44,290 nt of DNA. It comes from Chara braunii (Eukaryota; Streptophyta; Charophyceae; Charales; Characeae). The position numbers were made by a program, and so were the translations under genes. Under the pieces are notes generated by a model, which saw only the letters and a list, made by a program, of their open reading frames with translations, was not told the origin of the DNA and made no database searches. The stretch is from contig BFEA01000271.1 of NCBI GenBank assembly GCA_003427395.1, positions 425,564 through 469,853 on the forward strand, given 5' to 3'. Positions 19,601 through 29,970 of this stretch are shown here, piece after piece (the stretch's first letter is position 1; every line of letters begins with the position of its first letter).

Positions 19601-20295
19601 GGAGGCCCCAGAGACCGAACCAGACTACCGCACTACAGAGGGACTTTTGTTTGAGAAGACTAAATTTTGTTTGAGAAGACTAATGTAGTAGACCGCCTAT
19701 GCGTCTCTAACAGCGAGGAGATTCGTAGTTTGATCCTAGGGGAATGCCACGACACAGAGGGACATTTCGGTTGGCAAAAGACTCTAGCCAACCTGATGCA
19801 TGCGTATACCTGGCTAGGAATGAAAGCTGACTGCATAGAGTATGTCCACAGTTGAAAAGTATGCAAGAGAAACGAGAGTACTACGCGAGCACCACTTGAT
19901 CTTCCCAGACCCTTGCCTATTCCAGACCAGCCTGGAGACTCAGTGTCCATTGACTTTATGGATACCCAAATCAAGAGTAGCGGCACGGCAAGAGCCAAGT
20001 CATGGTCATAGTTGATAGATTTGGCAAATATCATGTTTTCGTTCCTTTGCCTGCAGAGGCCAGTACTGAATTAGTGATTCAGAAGTTTTTTTATTTTTGG
20101 GTTAGTGAGCATGGAATCCCATTGCCTATAGTTAGCGATAGAGATAGTCACTTCACTAGCCAGAACTGGCTGGAACTGATGAGAGTCTATGGATCCAAGT
20201 TGTTGATGTCGTCTGGCCGCCATCCAGAGACTAACGGTCAGACTGAGCAGATGAACAAGATCCTGCAGCAAGTTCTGCGCATGTATCAGACCTGA
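19601..20295 (+). pseudogene. Family-B copy 2: integrase zinc finger and catalytic core
   Basis: HHCC finger GECHDTEGHFGWQKT with its first Cys codon changed to TGA (HS-stop-KVCKRN near 19854). A short duplication TTTTGTTTGAGAAGACTAA occurs at 19645-19683. The core starts with SIDFMDT; 20002-20295 holds VIVDRFGKYH, SDRDSHFTSQNW and GRHPETNGQTEQ. The frame stops after MYQT because of a small deletion that copy 3 shares. Compared with copy 3 the 97-residue core segment differs at 11 positions. Confidence 0.82.
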
Positions 20296-21004
20296 TCAAG
20301 TCAATTGGGACGAGATGTTGCCCAAGGTAGCCAGTGCGTACAACAACAGCGTACACTTGTCCACCTGTCGCACTCCCAATGAGTTGCACAAGTCCTTTAG
20401 ACCACGCAGACCAGGATCAGATTTATAGGCTACCACCCGGTACCAGAGAGTTTGCGATACAGCACGAAAGAGGGCTAGCTACAGTTGTTGAGAACCTCAG
20501 GAAAGCCCAGCATAGAATGATAGAACAAGCCAACAAGCACCGTCGCCCATCACAGTTCCAAGAAGGCGACTTAGTCCGGGTCAAGTCCAAAGAGTTTGCT
20601 CCTGAGGAAAACATCTCGCAGAAGTTACTGCCCGCGTATAGAGGACCGTGGCCAGTTCTAGAAGTTAGGGGCGGAGAGGATGGACCGTCCTATACCATAG
20701 AGATCCCAGCACACCTCCACACCTACCCTGTATTTTATGCATCAAAGTTGCTGCCGTTTGTCACAAGTCAGCAGTTTCCATCAAGATGGTCCATGATCCC
20801 TCCAGACATGCACGGAAGGTACGACATTAACGGCATCGTAGGTGAAGATGTGTTTAGAACAGGAGGTAGAGGTCGTCCACAGAAACAGTATCAGGAGCCA
20901 GAGGACGACCGCTGGTTTACGAGAACAGAACTTCTAGAAACAGCTCCCAACATAGTTAGAGCCTATGAGAGAGATAAGAAAGGAAAATGTTCTGCCTTGG
21001 ACTG
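20296..21004 (+). pseudogene. Family-B copy 2: integrase C-terminus and chromodomain-like tail
   Basis: Contains DEMLPKVASAYNNSVHLST, then frame 20334-21005 with REFAIQHERGLATVVENLRK, EGDLVRVKSKEFAPEENIS, YPVFYASKLLPF and EPEDDRWFTRTELLETAPNI. The last part corresponds to the chromodomain-like end of elements A and D (DRWLTREEL), but the preceding YRVRF-type strand is shortened. Ends about 40 bp before the LTR. Confidence 0.82.
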
Positions 21005-21043
21005 AGTTATTCTCAGAGGACCTCGAATTTAGGCCGGCAGGAG

Positions 21044-21653
21044 TGAAACGGTTTTCACCTGACAGCAGTAGCGAGTGCAGATACCAGGGCTCGATCCCTA
21101 GTCATCACCTTACCTGTGTGCAGTATTTGTGTCGACCCCGAGAGTTGAACCCGTGACCTGTGTATTTGTAACAGTTGGTAGACTGTCGTAGGGTCCGTAG
21201 GAAGCAGGGGTTCGATCTGTAGATCTGTCGAGTAGAAGTCATAGGGGGTTCTAGAAGCCGTAGCTGCTACAGTCCTGAAGGGTCAAGGTCGTAGCTGCTA
21301 CAGCCTTCGAAAGGCCAGGACCCAGACTTCCGGAAGGTCCTAGTAGTGGCCTTTCGAAGTTGCTCACGTTTTGGCTGAGGCAAGTGGGCAAGTGGGCAGC
21401 CCAACTGCAGGACGTCGGCAGTGCGAATGCATCGAGTTGGCAGTGCAAACCCATGCAGTCAGCAGTACCGGTCCCAATCAGTCCTAGTCCAGTCAAGCAA
21501 GTACCGCATGGGACTGCGTGCACCATGGGCAAGGGAAAGGGCCAGACCAACGAGCTACAGAAGTATAAATCAAAGGGCAGCGTCCAGCCATACATTCATC
21601 CCTGCATGAGCCATGCGGAAGCGCTGCTACAGCGACTTGTGCGAGGTGGTCTG
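21044..21653 (+). repeat. Family-B LTR of copy 2 (3' LTR, right end unclear)
   Basis: Starts TGAAACGGTTTTCACCTG. It parallels the copy 3 LTR in inverse orientation up to GCGAGGTGGTC at about 21653, then diverges. The inverted terminal arm present in copy 3 is not found here, so the LTR is truncated or continues with unrelated sequence. Includes a TATA-like GTATAAATC at about 21571. Confidence 0.7.
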
Positions 21654-22847
21654 CAGGGAGCCCGAAGACGAAGTGGGCGAGAGAGAAGAAGCTTAGCCAT
21701 AGCGATAGGTTAGCAGCGGCCATAGCCGCCATAGCTAGATGGAGTTCAGGGTGTGTGAGTGTGTGTACAGAGTATCGTGCATGGGATATCCAGGGTGATC
21801 CTGTGTGTGCGAACAGAGTTGTGTGCGCTACCATATCTCTGAGTTTTGAGTGGGCGCTTGTTGCCAGTTTACTACCTGTTTGCATTCATGCGAAGTGTGA
21901 AAGATAGCGAGTCTGATTGCACTGCTGCATCTATTCTGCAGACTTTACTCAATACTTGGCCAACGCAACTCACGAGACCATTACGGCACTTGTGAACATC
22001 CATGCTGCTAAACCCTTGCTTGACTATGCTACAACGATGCTAACCGAACACACAGCCGATGCAGGACACCAATCATTGAGAGCATTCATGTTCCTTGCCC
22101 TTGCTTGACTGTGGCAACTTCAGTGCATTCCTTTCGGACTCGGGTGCAAAGGGCGGCAGGAACGAAGGATCAAGTCCCCAACAGATCCGCTCAATCATGA
22201 TCAACTCAGCACATGCCTATCTCGGAGTCTCTCATTGTTAACAACATCGGCACATACTTATCTCGGATTCTCTCATCGTCATGCTAGACAGGCAGCTGTC
22301 ATAGGCGAACCATGCACTAACAAAAAAGATCACCTTGTAGAACCTCGATCGCAGCTTTTCTCATCCACTCCTCTCACGTCAACCGTGTTAGCAAGGCATC
22401 GTTTTCTCTCCATGCTGTTGTAGAATAGTACTCGATCTCCTGTCACCACCATCTCATGCCAAGGTTCCCCATAAAACTTCAACTTTATCCACAGGCCCGC
22501 CAGTGTCTTCTCAAGTTTGCCAAACGAGAACGACTGTGCTTCGTATTAGACTGTGCAGTCTGTTCTTATTTCTCAAGTTTTTAAATCTGGTTTCACTTAA
22601 ATTATGGGCGTTGTTCTTTCCATTTATGTGGCACAGGGTCAGCTGTACTGTGCATCTGAGTCCTCTGACATCCAAATTCGGGTTGTTCACAACTGGAGGT
22701 GTGAGCGGACACAATGTTGACCTCCCCCTTACGGATTCACTCATTACAGAGATGTCTAAACTTGCATTCTGAACTGAGCACCTTGCCAGCATTTCACAAT
22801 CATGCAGGTTGCTCTGAAATAAGAACAGGGGCATTGAATACACCTAC
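21654..22847. other. Intron sequence without recognised features
   Basis: About 1.2 kb between the copy 2 LTR and the splice donor at 22847. I see no coding domain, no clear repeat and no LTR termini. The first part (to about 21900) could be the rest of the family-B LTR. Confidence 0.5.
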
Positions 22848-23447
22848 CCGAGCTGGAAGTGGGCTCAACCCAGAGATTCCTAGTCCCAGTGCAGGAGGAG
22901 TTGGTTTGGCTGATTCCCTTCCCCCTAGACCAGCTTCAGCATGACTGTCCTCTTTACTTGGAGTATGCCCTCCCTCTTCTAAATGGTTTCTAGCACTCGA
23001 ACTTGCATCGGCATGAGAGCATTCATCCTTCACAGAAACACTCTGCAGCTCTCCACTCCGCTGTGCATTGTTTCTCTGTTTCTCTTGTGAAGCTTCTGGG
23101 TGTGCTGCTTTTCTCGAACCATCAAGCACATGTGTGGAAGAACCACCACTGGAAGTCGCAGCTGCCACACGACCAGAGTGTTGATCAAGACTTCCCACTT
23201 GGCAAGCCTGTGGTGCATCTGTGAGTCGAGCAGTGGTTTCCATTCCCTCACTGAATACAGCAGCCGCTGTGGTCGAGGGAGCCTCCGCCGTGTCCATCGT
23301 AGCTACCCCATGTGAGGGATCCTCCTCAGCCTGCCTTGAAATCAAATGGGCATCATCTTGCTCCCTGGGTGATAAGCCGGACTGTTGGGACGGGTTACTT
23401 TGCTCCGGCTGTTGGTTGTGCTGCTCCTCCTGCTGATGCTGCTGCTG
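22848..23447 (-). CDS. BAG6-like protein, upstream exon
   Basis: Seen: exactly 200 codons, phase 0 at both ends, between a strong acceptor (TTGCACTTTCTTCCCAG, AG at 23449-23448) and a GTAGGT donor at 22847. It starts with a Gln-rich run (QQQHQQEEQ), continues as a hydrophilic Ser/Ala/Glu-rich disordered region, and ends with KPTPPALGLGISGLSPLPAR. Known: plant BAG6-like proteins have a long disordered middle that leads to an LGLGLGGL-type motif followed by basic residues. Inference: the last 12 residues and the Arg-rich start of exon 1035-190 rebuild this motif across the splice. The frame is open for 82 codons upstream of the acceptor, but that part is hydrophobic and reads like intron. Exons for the UBL domain must lie further right and were not identified. 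Confidence 0.58.
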
Positions 23448-24068
23448 CTGGGAAGAAAGTGCAATAGAACTGGTCAGAAGTGCAGTCGTCAGAATGGCAG
23501 GCATTCGCATCAAGCAGTCAATGGGTTTTAGAAGGATGCAACATACTTTTAGATCTTCACACCATACAACCCAACAATCTCTACAAGTCAAAACCTTCAT
23601 ACCAGAGAGATGCCAAGGAATTCCGCAGATGAGGCCAACCCTTCTTGCATTCTCAGACCGGATCGACAGAACAACAACATACGTGAATCCCACAACTAAG
23701 CATCTCTATCTCTATACTTATAAAATGAAAAGCGGTCATTGCGTGATGCTTTTCGCAACGTCCCACAGGGAGTGGGACCAGATGGGCCACATAGCGTTTT
23801 GGAATAACCGCTTGGCCACATATTGGTTACAATTACACATCAAGTGGGGCCCCACTGCACCTCTCACGGAGCGTACAAAAAGTGAAGTGTAACAAGCGTG
23901 AGGCTGAGGGTGAGCCGAGGGAGAGGAGAGAGAGGGAGAGAGTGAGAGCACACACATACTCCCTCACTCGACACGACGGACTCGGACTGAGGATCAGACG
24001 CAGACACAGTGGCAAGGCACAAAGTCGAAGTCTTGGATTCCGAATGCCGAAACAGCAAGTCACACTGA

Positions 24069-24191
24069 GTACGGGTACAGCAGCAGAGAACTGGTACGAG
24101 ACCAGTCCCCGTACCGTACGGGGAGCCGGTATACCGGTGGCACGTACTGGACCAGGGGCATTTCTGCAAAGGCTATACCGGTGGCACGTAC
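24069..24191. promoter_or_regulatory. Cluster of seven GTAC cores with palindromes
   Basis: GTAC at about 24069, 24075, 24094, 24111, 24115, 24144 and 24188. CCCCGTAC-C-GTACGGGG is an 8-bp-arm palindrome (24107-24123), followed by CCGGTATACCGG. GTAC is the core bound by SBP/SPL-type factors and copper-response regulators in green plants. Function here is speculative. Confidence 0.3.
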
Positions 24192-24217
24192 TGGACCAGG
24201 GGCATTTGTGCAAAGGC
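24130..24217. repeat. 44-bp tandem duplication
   Basis: 24130-24173 and 24174-24217, both TATACCGGTGGCACGTACTG... through TGCAAAGGC, with a single C/G difference in CATTTC/GTGC. Confidence 0.92.
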
Positions 24218-24580
24218 CCCGAGGGCAGAACTGAAAAGTGCAGTATTTGAAAGTGGCGCCCGAATTGCAGCATGGCGCCATTTGTCCAAAATCCTACCGT
24301 GCCAAAGGAGGGGTTTGGAAAAAGGGTGCCAGGCCGAAAACAGGATGCAGCCGTAACAGCAAACAGATAGACCAGGGATCGAGCCCTGGCGAAGTCCGTA
24401 ACAGAATGAAATTTCAACTGGAACAGGGGAAGATGCACCACCTATTCTAACTTCTTTCCTTTTGTGGCAGCTCATAGACTCGTCCGGGGCGCGTCCACCT
24501 TCCAATACAAGCACATAGCGCCAAAAGAATATTCTGCCAGCTCCACTACGCAGCACATGCAGGAAAGACAATACATACCG

Positions 24581-24891
24581 TGTATCTTCCCTAGTTCCCG
24601 TGGAAGATTGATTCATTCTCATTTTGCACATTTGGTGAGCAATGGAGTCGAGCTTTGGTGAGTAATGGGGCGAAGCCCAGTGAGCCCGAGGAGGAGCCGT
24701 AGGAAGGGCATGATGATGAGCGGGAGGGGGGAGTGGGGAAGGATGACGAACAGGAGCAGAACGAGTGGCAAAAGAAGCAGTGCAAGGAGTACGGGGAAGA
24801 AGACAAGATATGACAATGTATCTTCCCATGTTCCAGGAGAAAATTCGTTCTCATTTTGCGCGTCTGGTGAGTAGTAGAGCGAAGCCCAGTG
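24581..24891. repeat. Dispersed direct repeat, about 80-110 bp
   Basis: TGTATCTTCCC...TTCTCATTTTGC...GGTGAGTA...CGAAGCCCAGTGA occurs at 24581-24690 and again, diverged and shortened, at 24818-24891. The purine-rich sequence between and after them may have expanded with it. Confidence 0.7.
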
Positions 24892-25545
24892 AACAGTGAA
24901 CGGAGGGAGGAGCAGGAGGGGCAGGATGACGAACCGGAAAAGGTGGAGGAGGAAACGGGGGAGGACAACAAACAGGACGAGAAGAAGTGGCAGTGGGAAA
25001 AATCCAAGGAGGGGGAAGACGACAAGCGGGAGTGGCAGGATGAGCATGATGAGGAGGGCAAAGATTAGTGGAAGGCGAGGAGGGGCAGAACAATGAGCAG
25101 ATGGAGGACGGTGAACTGGAGGAGGCACAGGGGAAGAACAAACGGTGGGACGAGGTCGACTAACGGGAGGAACAGGAGAATATGTGTAGGTGGAGGATGG
25201 CCAATGGAAGGATAACAAGAAGCAGGTGGATGACGAGCGAGAGGGGGATGACAACAAACAAAAGGAGTTGTGCGAGGAGTGGAAAGAGGATGGAGACGAC
25301 AAGTGCCGCAAGGAAGAGCAGGAAGAGGTGGGATGATGTGTGGGAGGAGGAGCAGGAAGAGGAAGGGCAGGATTAGGAGCAGGATGATTGGAGGAGGTAA
25401 AAGAGGAGGAGGAAGTGGGCAGAGACGAGGAGGTGGTGAGGGAGGAGGACCAGAGGAGGAAGAAGTAGGGAGGAGGTGAGCTGGGAGGAGGACGTTAGGC
25501 TGAGGCACAAGGTAGCCGGAGGACAACAGGTGGAGGAGGTGGCGG
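24700..25545. repeat. Long purine-rich (G+A) tract
   Basis: The plus strand is dominated by GGAGGAG, GAAGAAG and AGGATGA words for about 850 bp, with a short break around the repeat at 24818-24891. Translations are low-complexity (Arg/Glu/Lys on plus; Ser/Pro/Leu on minus) and not credible as genes. Confidence 0.8.
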
Positions 25546-25600
25546 GAGCCAGGGCCATTTGTGCTTCTGGCATTTTCCTTTTTTTGCAGAGAGAGAGGTG

Positions 25601-25667
25601 TGCAAGGAAAATGAGCGATAGCGAACTTCAGAAATCAAACAGCATCATACACATGAGACCACATAGT
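25601..25667 (-). mobile_element. Solo LTR (element A type), left piece
   Basis: Starts TGCAAGGAAAATGAGCGATAG, the same end as the element A LTR (TGCAAGGAAGAT), preceded by GGTG (25597-25600). Cut at 25667 by element D; the remainder is at 40334-41183. Confidence 0.82.
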
Positions 25668-26665
25668 TGCGAGGATCAGGGTCCTCGGTAGGCCTATGGG
25701 GCCCTGTTTGCAGCATTACCTGCCCTAAGTGAAGGCGGGCCTGGCTTTTTTTGCAAGAGGCCCTCAACTGTCAATTTCATATTTGGGGTCCAGGCAGTTG
25801 CGACGCGCCAGTTGGTTGAAAGAAACACAGGCCGAGCAACAAAGACATTTCCACGGCCCTCCGGGCCTTTCCAAAGAATGCAGGCCCTGGGCGTGATTCG
25901 CAGCCTCATACAGAGACAGTTAGGGCCAACCGAACGAGGCCCAGCAGCTCAGTGGCTGCTGTACGCAGGCAGCCTCTTGGGGCCTTCCGGAAGCTTCTAG
26001 GCCCAGGCCAGCCCAGCCAGGCTGCGAGCGCTGGCCAGCTCTTTTCCATAAAGGACAGAGCTCCGGCCAGGCAGCCTCATTCAGGCACTCGCATGCTAGC
26101 GGCAGCGCTGCTGGAGCAAAGGCTCGCGGCTGCTGGCTGGAGCTGAGAGGCGAGGTGCAGCACGTGCGGACGTGCAGAGGAGCAGGGCGCTGCTGAGGGC
26201 AGCGCCATAGCCCAGCCACCATAGCTGGTGGGCTTGGACTACAGTGAAGTGCAGGGGTGGTCTTCGGGTCAAAGAGAGGACAGGTGTGGGTGTAGTCAGG
26301 GGATAGGTGAAGGATGATGATGATGATGTGAGGGCACTTACCTTGTATTGGCGATGGTCTGCATGGGCGACATCTTCAAGTACTTCGGGCTGCCGCTGAT
26401 GTCAACAGTTGCATTGTCTTGTTGTCATCTCTAGTAGCTGTGTAGTAGGCTGGGCGCTGAGTGCCAAGTGTGAGTGTGAAGGAACTGGACTCTTGTGTTG
26501 GGAGGAGAGAGTATGCTTTCCATGAACATTGGTTTTCAGTGCTACGAACCTCCATTGGTGTATTATTGGTGCAATGCTGCTCTCTGGACACGGTGTGACT
26601 ATTTGGCTTTCAATGTGATGGTGTGATCTGGAATTGTCATCTCGCTGTTACTTATTTTCCTTGCG
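25668..26665 (+). repeat. Element D 5' LTR
   Basis: 998 bp, begins TGCGAGGATCAGGGTCC and ends TTTTCCTTGCG (G instead of the expected terminal A). About 50 bp longer than the 3' LTR because of two extra segments, near 25907-25925 and 26205-26235. Confidence 0.9.
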
Positions 26666-26668
26666 ATT

Positions 26669-26683
26669 TGGTATCGGAGCTGG
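26669..26683 (+). promoter_or_regulatory. Primer binding site of element D
   Basis: TGGTATCGGAGCTGG three bases after the LTR, with the same G variant at position 8 as element A. Complementary to the 3' end of initiator tRNA-Met apart from that change and a missing C. Confidence 0.8.
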
Positions 26684-28115
26684 TTCATATTGCGCTTCAT
26701 TGGTTCTTCGCAATAGCTTTTGGTGCTTCGCATGAGGTGTGGGGCAGTGATAAGGCATTGGCGTTGAACGATAGGCGGCCCAGGGTAGAGTGGGCGCGCC
26801 AGGGAGCTATGTGGTGACATATGCTGGATGATGAGAACTCGCTGATGTGGTATATTAAGCTGAGGTGGAACCGCATTCTGCTGTTGGTTGTGCCGAGGCA
26901 AAGACCGGTCATCATAATTGCACATCAGGTTGCCGGTGAGAAATCTGTGGTTGGGGCAGCATTTATCAGGTACGTTGCTCTCTTCGTTATCTACCCTCTT
27001 CATCTCTTCTTACCGTGAGGAAGTGAGTTCTGTCTTGAGAGTCCTCTCGATGTGAGGTGTCGCGAGCGCTCAACCTTGAGGGTCGACATTCTTCTTGGGC
27101 AGCAAGCTGGTGGGAGACGGGCGAAGCCTCTGAAGGGCCCTGGACGAAGCACTCGGGTTCCGGTCACCATGCCAACCCGCTGGGACTAGTACACGCATGC
27201 TTGGGCTGCAAGTCCTTGGTACCCCTGCTTGCGCAATAGAGGTCGTGCAGGGCATGCCAGCCTTTTATGTGACGCTTACCAAACCGTCCATAAATATTTC
27301 TGGCTGGGGACTCGGATTGAATCTGGCTGTGATCGTCGTCCTGACTGCGACGTTAAATAATTCTTGAGGAGATGGGGGCTCTCCTTGAATCCCTCCTGAT
27401 CAGCCAGATCAACCGGGTGTAAGGCTCGTTCCGTACGAGTGTAAATAAGAGTGGACTGGCTGGCATGTTCAGCAATGACTTGGGGCACAGGGGTGGGCCG
27501 GATTGCAAACCTTTAGACAAGCTGCTCAACCGGATGCTAGCGAACGTTGAGACAGAGTGACTACTCAAGAAGGATAGAGGGGGAGGGGGGATTCCGGTAA
27601 TTGTTCACAGTGGCAATCAACTATCAATCTGCCATCCAGTATACATCTCCNNNNNNNNNNNNNNNNNNNNNNNNNNNNNNNNNNNNNNNNNNNNNNNNNN
27701 NNNNNNNNNNNNNNNNNNNNNNNNNNNNNNNNNNNNNNNNNNNNNNNNNNNNNNNNNNNNNNNNNNNNNNNNNNNNNNNNNNNNNNNNNNNNNNNNNNNN
27801 NNNNNNNNNNNNNNNNNNNNNNNNNNNNNNNNNNNNNNNNNNNNNTTTTATTTTGATTATCTAGTTGTTACAGACTTGACTAACAACTGACAGACAACCT
27901 ACTGACAGATTAGATCTTTGCTGTAGTGCAATCTGTTCCAAGATAATCTAAAAATAGAATTAATATATCCTGTAGGACCTGACATTAGTTGTTACTCTAT
28001 CACCTAACTGTTTCTGTTCCAACCGACCGAAATTAGTTGTGGTTCATAATCGGTTGTGTGTCAGGCTAAGGTAGGATTCAGCGTGGATTCTAGTTTAGAT
28101 CACACACTGTAGCTC
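26684..28115 (+). other. Element D leader, with a 195-N gap
   Basis: No recognised genes. Similar in part to the element A leader. N from 27651 to 27845, without the 95-bp duplicate seen at the other large gap. Gag starts at ATG 28116. Confidence 0.6.
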
Positions 28116-29970
28116 ATGAGTGATGCAAGCACTAGTGAGGAGTTGCTAGTGGACAACCGTATGACAACTCGCGGGACTGCTCGTAGTCGACCCTTGACAT
28201 TCTTGGAGTTAGGTCCAGGAGACGAGAGAAGATTGCGAAGAGAGGCTAGAGAGAGAACAACGGCAAGGAGAGCGAGGGCAGCTGAGGATAGCGCCAAGAC
28301 TAGAGTCTCAGCTAGTACCGGTGCAACCATGGCTACCTCATCTATGTCGAAAGTCTCTACACATACCACTTCGTCAGGAGTCAGTCAGAGTGCTTCTCAG
28401 GTTTCCACTAGTCAGATTGCTAGCTTACGAGTCAGCCAGCAAATTCAACTCACGCCGGAGGATTTAGAAATCCGGCAAGCAAAAGAACTTCAAGATGAGC
28501 TACAGCGTCAGTTGGACAAGGCAGCACAGAGGAAAAGAAAAGCCATACTTGGGAAGGCTAGACTAGGGAGTAGAATGCAAGGGCTAAACATACTGGAAGG
28601 ACTAGATGAGGCAGCATTGGACCCTACTGGTCGTGTGCTGCGTAATGCTTTACTTTCAATGGTTGAAGCGCAGAACGTCCAGCAGGAATTGCTGGCCGAA
28701 TTGGTGGCAGGCCATAAACAAATCCTGGCTGAACTTCGGGCTCCTCGCATAGCAGTGAGGCAGCCACAGTTTGCTGTAGTTCCCCCTGTAGGTGCGGGTC
28801 CTTCATCGATGCCGCAACACACAGGGCGAACTTTCTCTCCTATGTTTGGCATGCCCCTCCAGGTGGTTTAGTAGCAACTGGTGGTCCGGTTCATAGAGTC
28901 TCAGCCGTTCCATCGACGACAGTGGTCACTACAGTCCCACTGTCAAGCCAGGCAAAGGTTAGTGTGCAACAGCCTGTTTCAGTGGCTATGCAACCGCTGC
29001 AGCAAGCCCCTGGGCCCATGCAGACTATGCAGTGGATGCCCAAGATACCTCTAATGAGTCCCAAGCCTTTCTCTGGAGATAGGAAGAAGGAAGAGGACTT
29101 GGACACCTGGGTGAGGACTGTCCCTACTTGTGTGAGGCAGAAGCTCACAAGGCCAGAGCAAGAAGTTGTAGTGGCTGCCTCCTTTTTAGAGGGGTCAGCA
29201 GCCCGCTGGTTGAATGGCTTAGTGCAGCAGCAGGGCTACGGTCAAAACTTCGATGCCTGGGCACAGGCCCAAACATTGAAAAGGTTCGTACAGTCTGTGT
29301 GTAACAGGTGGCATGACCCGCAAGGGGCTCAAAAGGCCACCGATGCTATCAACAATCTTTGTGCCCATAGGTTCAAGGATGTCAGAGAGCTCACGGATAC
29401 CGTAGAGCAACTACTCGTGGTACCTGGTTTGCGCTTTTGACCAGCAGGTTCTCCTGACGGATTACCTAAGGTGCCTACCTGCAGAGGTAAGGACCAAGCT
29501 GGTTGATGAAGCCTATATCGAACAACACACCTTCGCTTATTTTAGTAAGAAAGCCCTAGATATACAGGCAAAGCTGGGATCTGCTCATAAGGCATCTCAT
29601 GATGGTAGGAAGAGACTACCCCAAGATTGGAAGAAAAAGGGTCGATTAGTGTTCGTTGACCACGATGGTCAAACGACTTAGATTGACGATTTCCCAAACC
29701 TTGGGGAGTTGACAGAGCAGGATGGGGCCAGTGAGACTTCGGATGGGGGAGTCGTGGCACCCATCAAGGAAAAGGCTAGGGGGACCGGGAAAAAAAAGGT
29801 AGGACGGTCCACGGGTCGGCATGAACTGTGTCCATTATGGTCACACGTCCAGGACTTGCCGCGGCAAGAAGGTCACCACGAAGGTAGCCTCACCAATGGT
29901 GGTGGGCTTATCTTTGAATCCTGGGAGTGCTTCTGCGAGCAGCTCACAGGGAAACACCTTGGGCCAGTAG
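28116..29970 (+). pseudogene. Element D gag (frameshifted, zinc knuckle half deleted)
   Basis: Starts at ATG 28116 (MSDASTSEELL). N-terminal Arg/Ala-rich and Gln/Glu-rich segments to 28871, frameshift near 28855, then the gag core from about 28922 (PKPFSGDRKKEEDLDTWV, FLEGSAARWLNGL, RWHDPQGAQKATDAI). A one-base insertion ends that frame at 29440, and an in-frame TAG follows near 29680. A deletion removes the first half of the CCHC knuckle; NCVHYGHTSRTC remains. Gag ends GNTLGQ-TAG at 29968-29970, directly in the frameshift stem. Confidence 0.82.

Larger units (their letters stand above)
1036..22847 (-). other. 21.8-kb phase-0 intron of the BAG6-like gene, filled with LTR retrotransposons
   Basis: On the minus strand the donor GTAGGT starts at 22847 directly after codon CGG, and the acceptor ...CTCTGCAG ends at 1036. 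The flanking exons are both in phase 0, so joining keeps the frame. At least 20 kb of the 21,812-bp interval is recognisable Ty3/gypsy sequence (element A and three family-B related copies). The rest is 1036-1517 (microsatellites only) and 21654-22847 (nothing recognised). The intron call depends on the two exons belonging to one gene. Confidence 0.55.
23448..25600. other. Probable intron or intergenic stretch with repeats
   Basis: No exon could be recognised with confidence on either strand. It holds a 44-bp tandem repeat and GTAC cluster near 24.1 kb, a direct repeat at 24581/24818, and a purine-rich tract from about 24.7 to 25.5 kb. Short exons of the BAG6-like gene could be hidden here. 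Confidence 0.4.

Noticed and set aside
21044-21260. tRNA- or SINE-like A/B-box words in the family-B LTR (AGTTGGTAGACTG, GGGGTTCGATCT, GGGTTCAACTC)
   Set aside because: The words resemble D- and T-arms, but no acceptor stem and no consistent anticodon arm can be folded around them in either orientation.
23448-23693. Extension of the upstream BAG6-like exon to the ATG at 23693
   Set aside because: The added 82 residues are hydrophobic/Cys-rich and unlike the hydrophilic exon, and a strong polypyrimidine-AG acceptor sits exactly at the change in composition.
24365-24395. CCAGGGATCGAGCCCTGG as a PBS, B-box or integrase site
   Set aside because: A palindrome similar to a family-B LTR word, but without adjacent LTR ends or an A-box; left as coincidence or a degraded LTR fragment.
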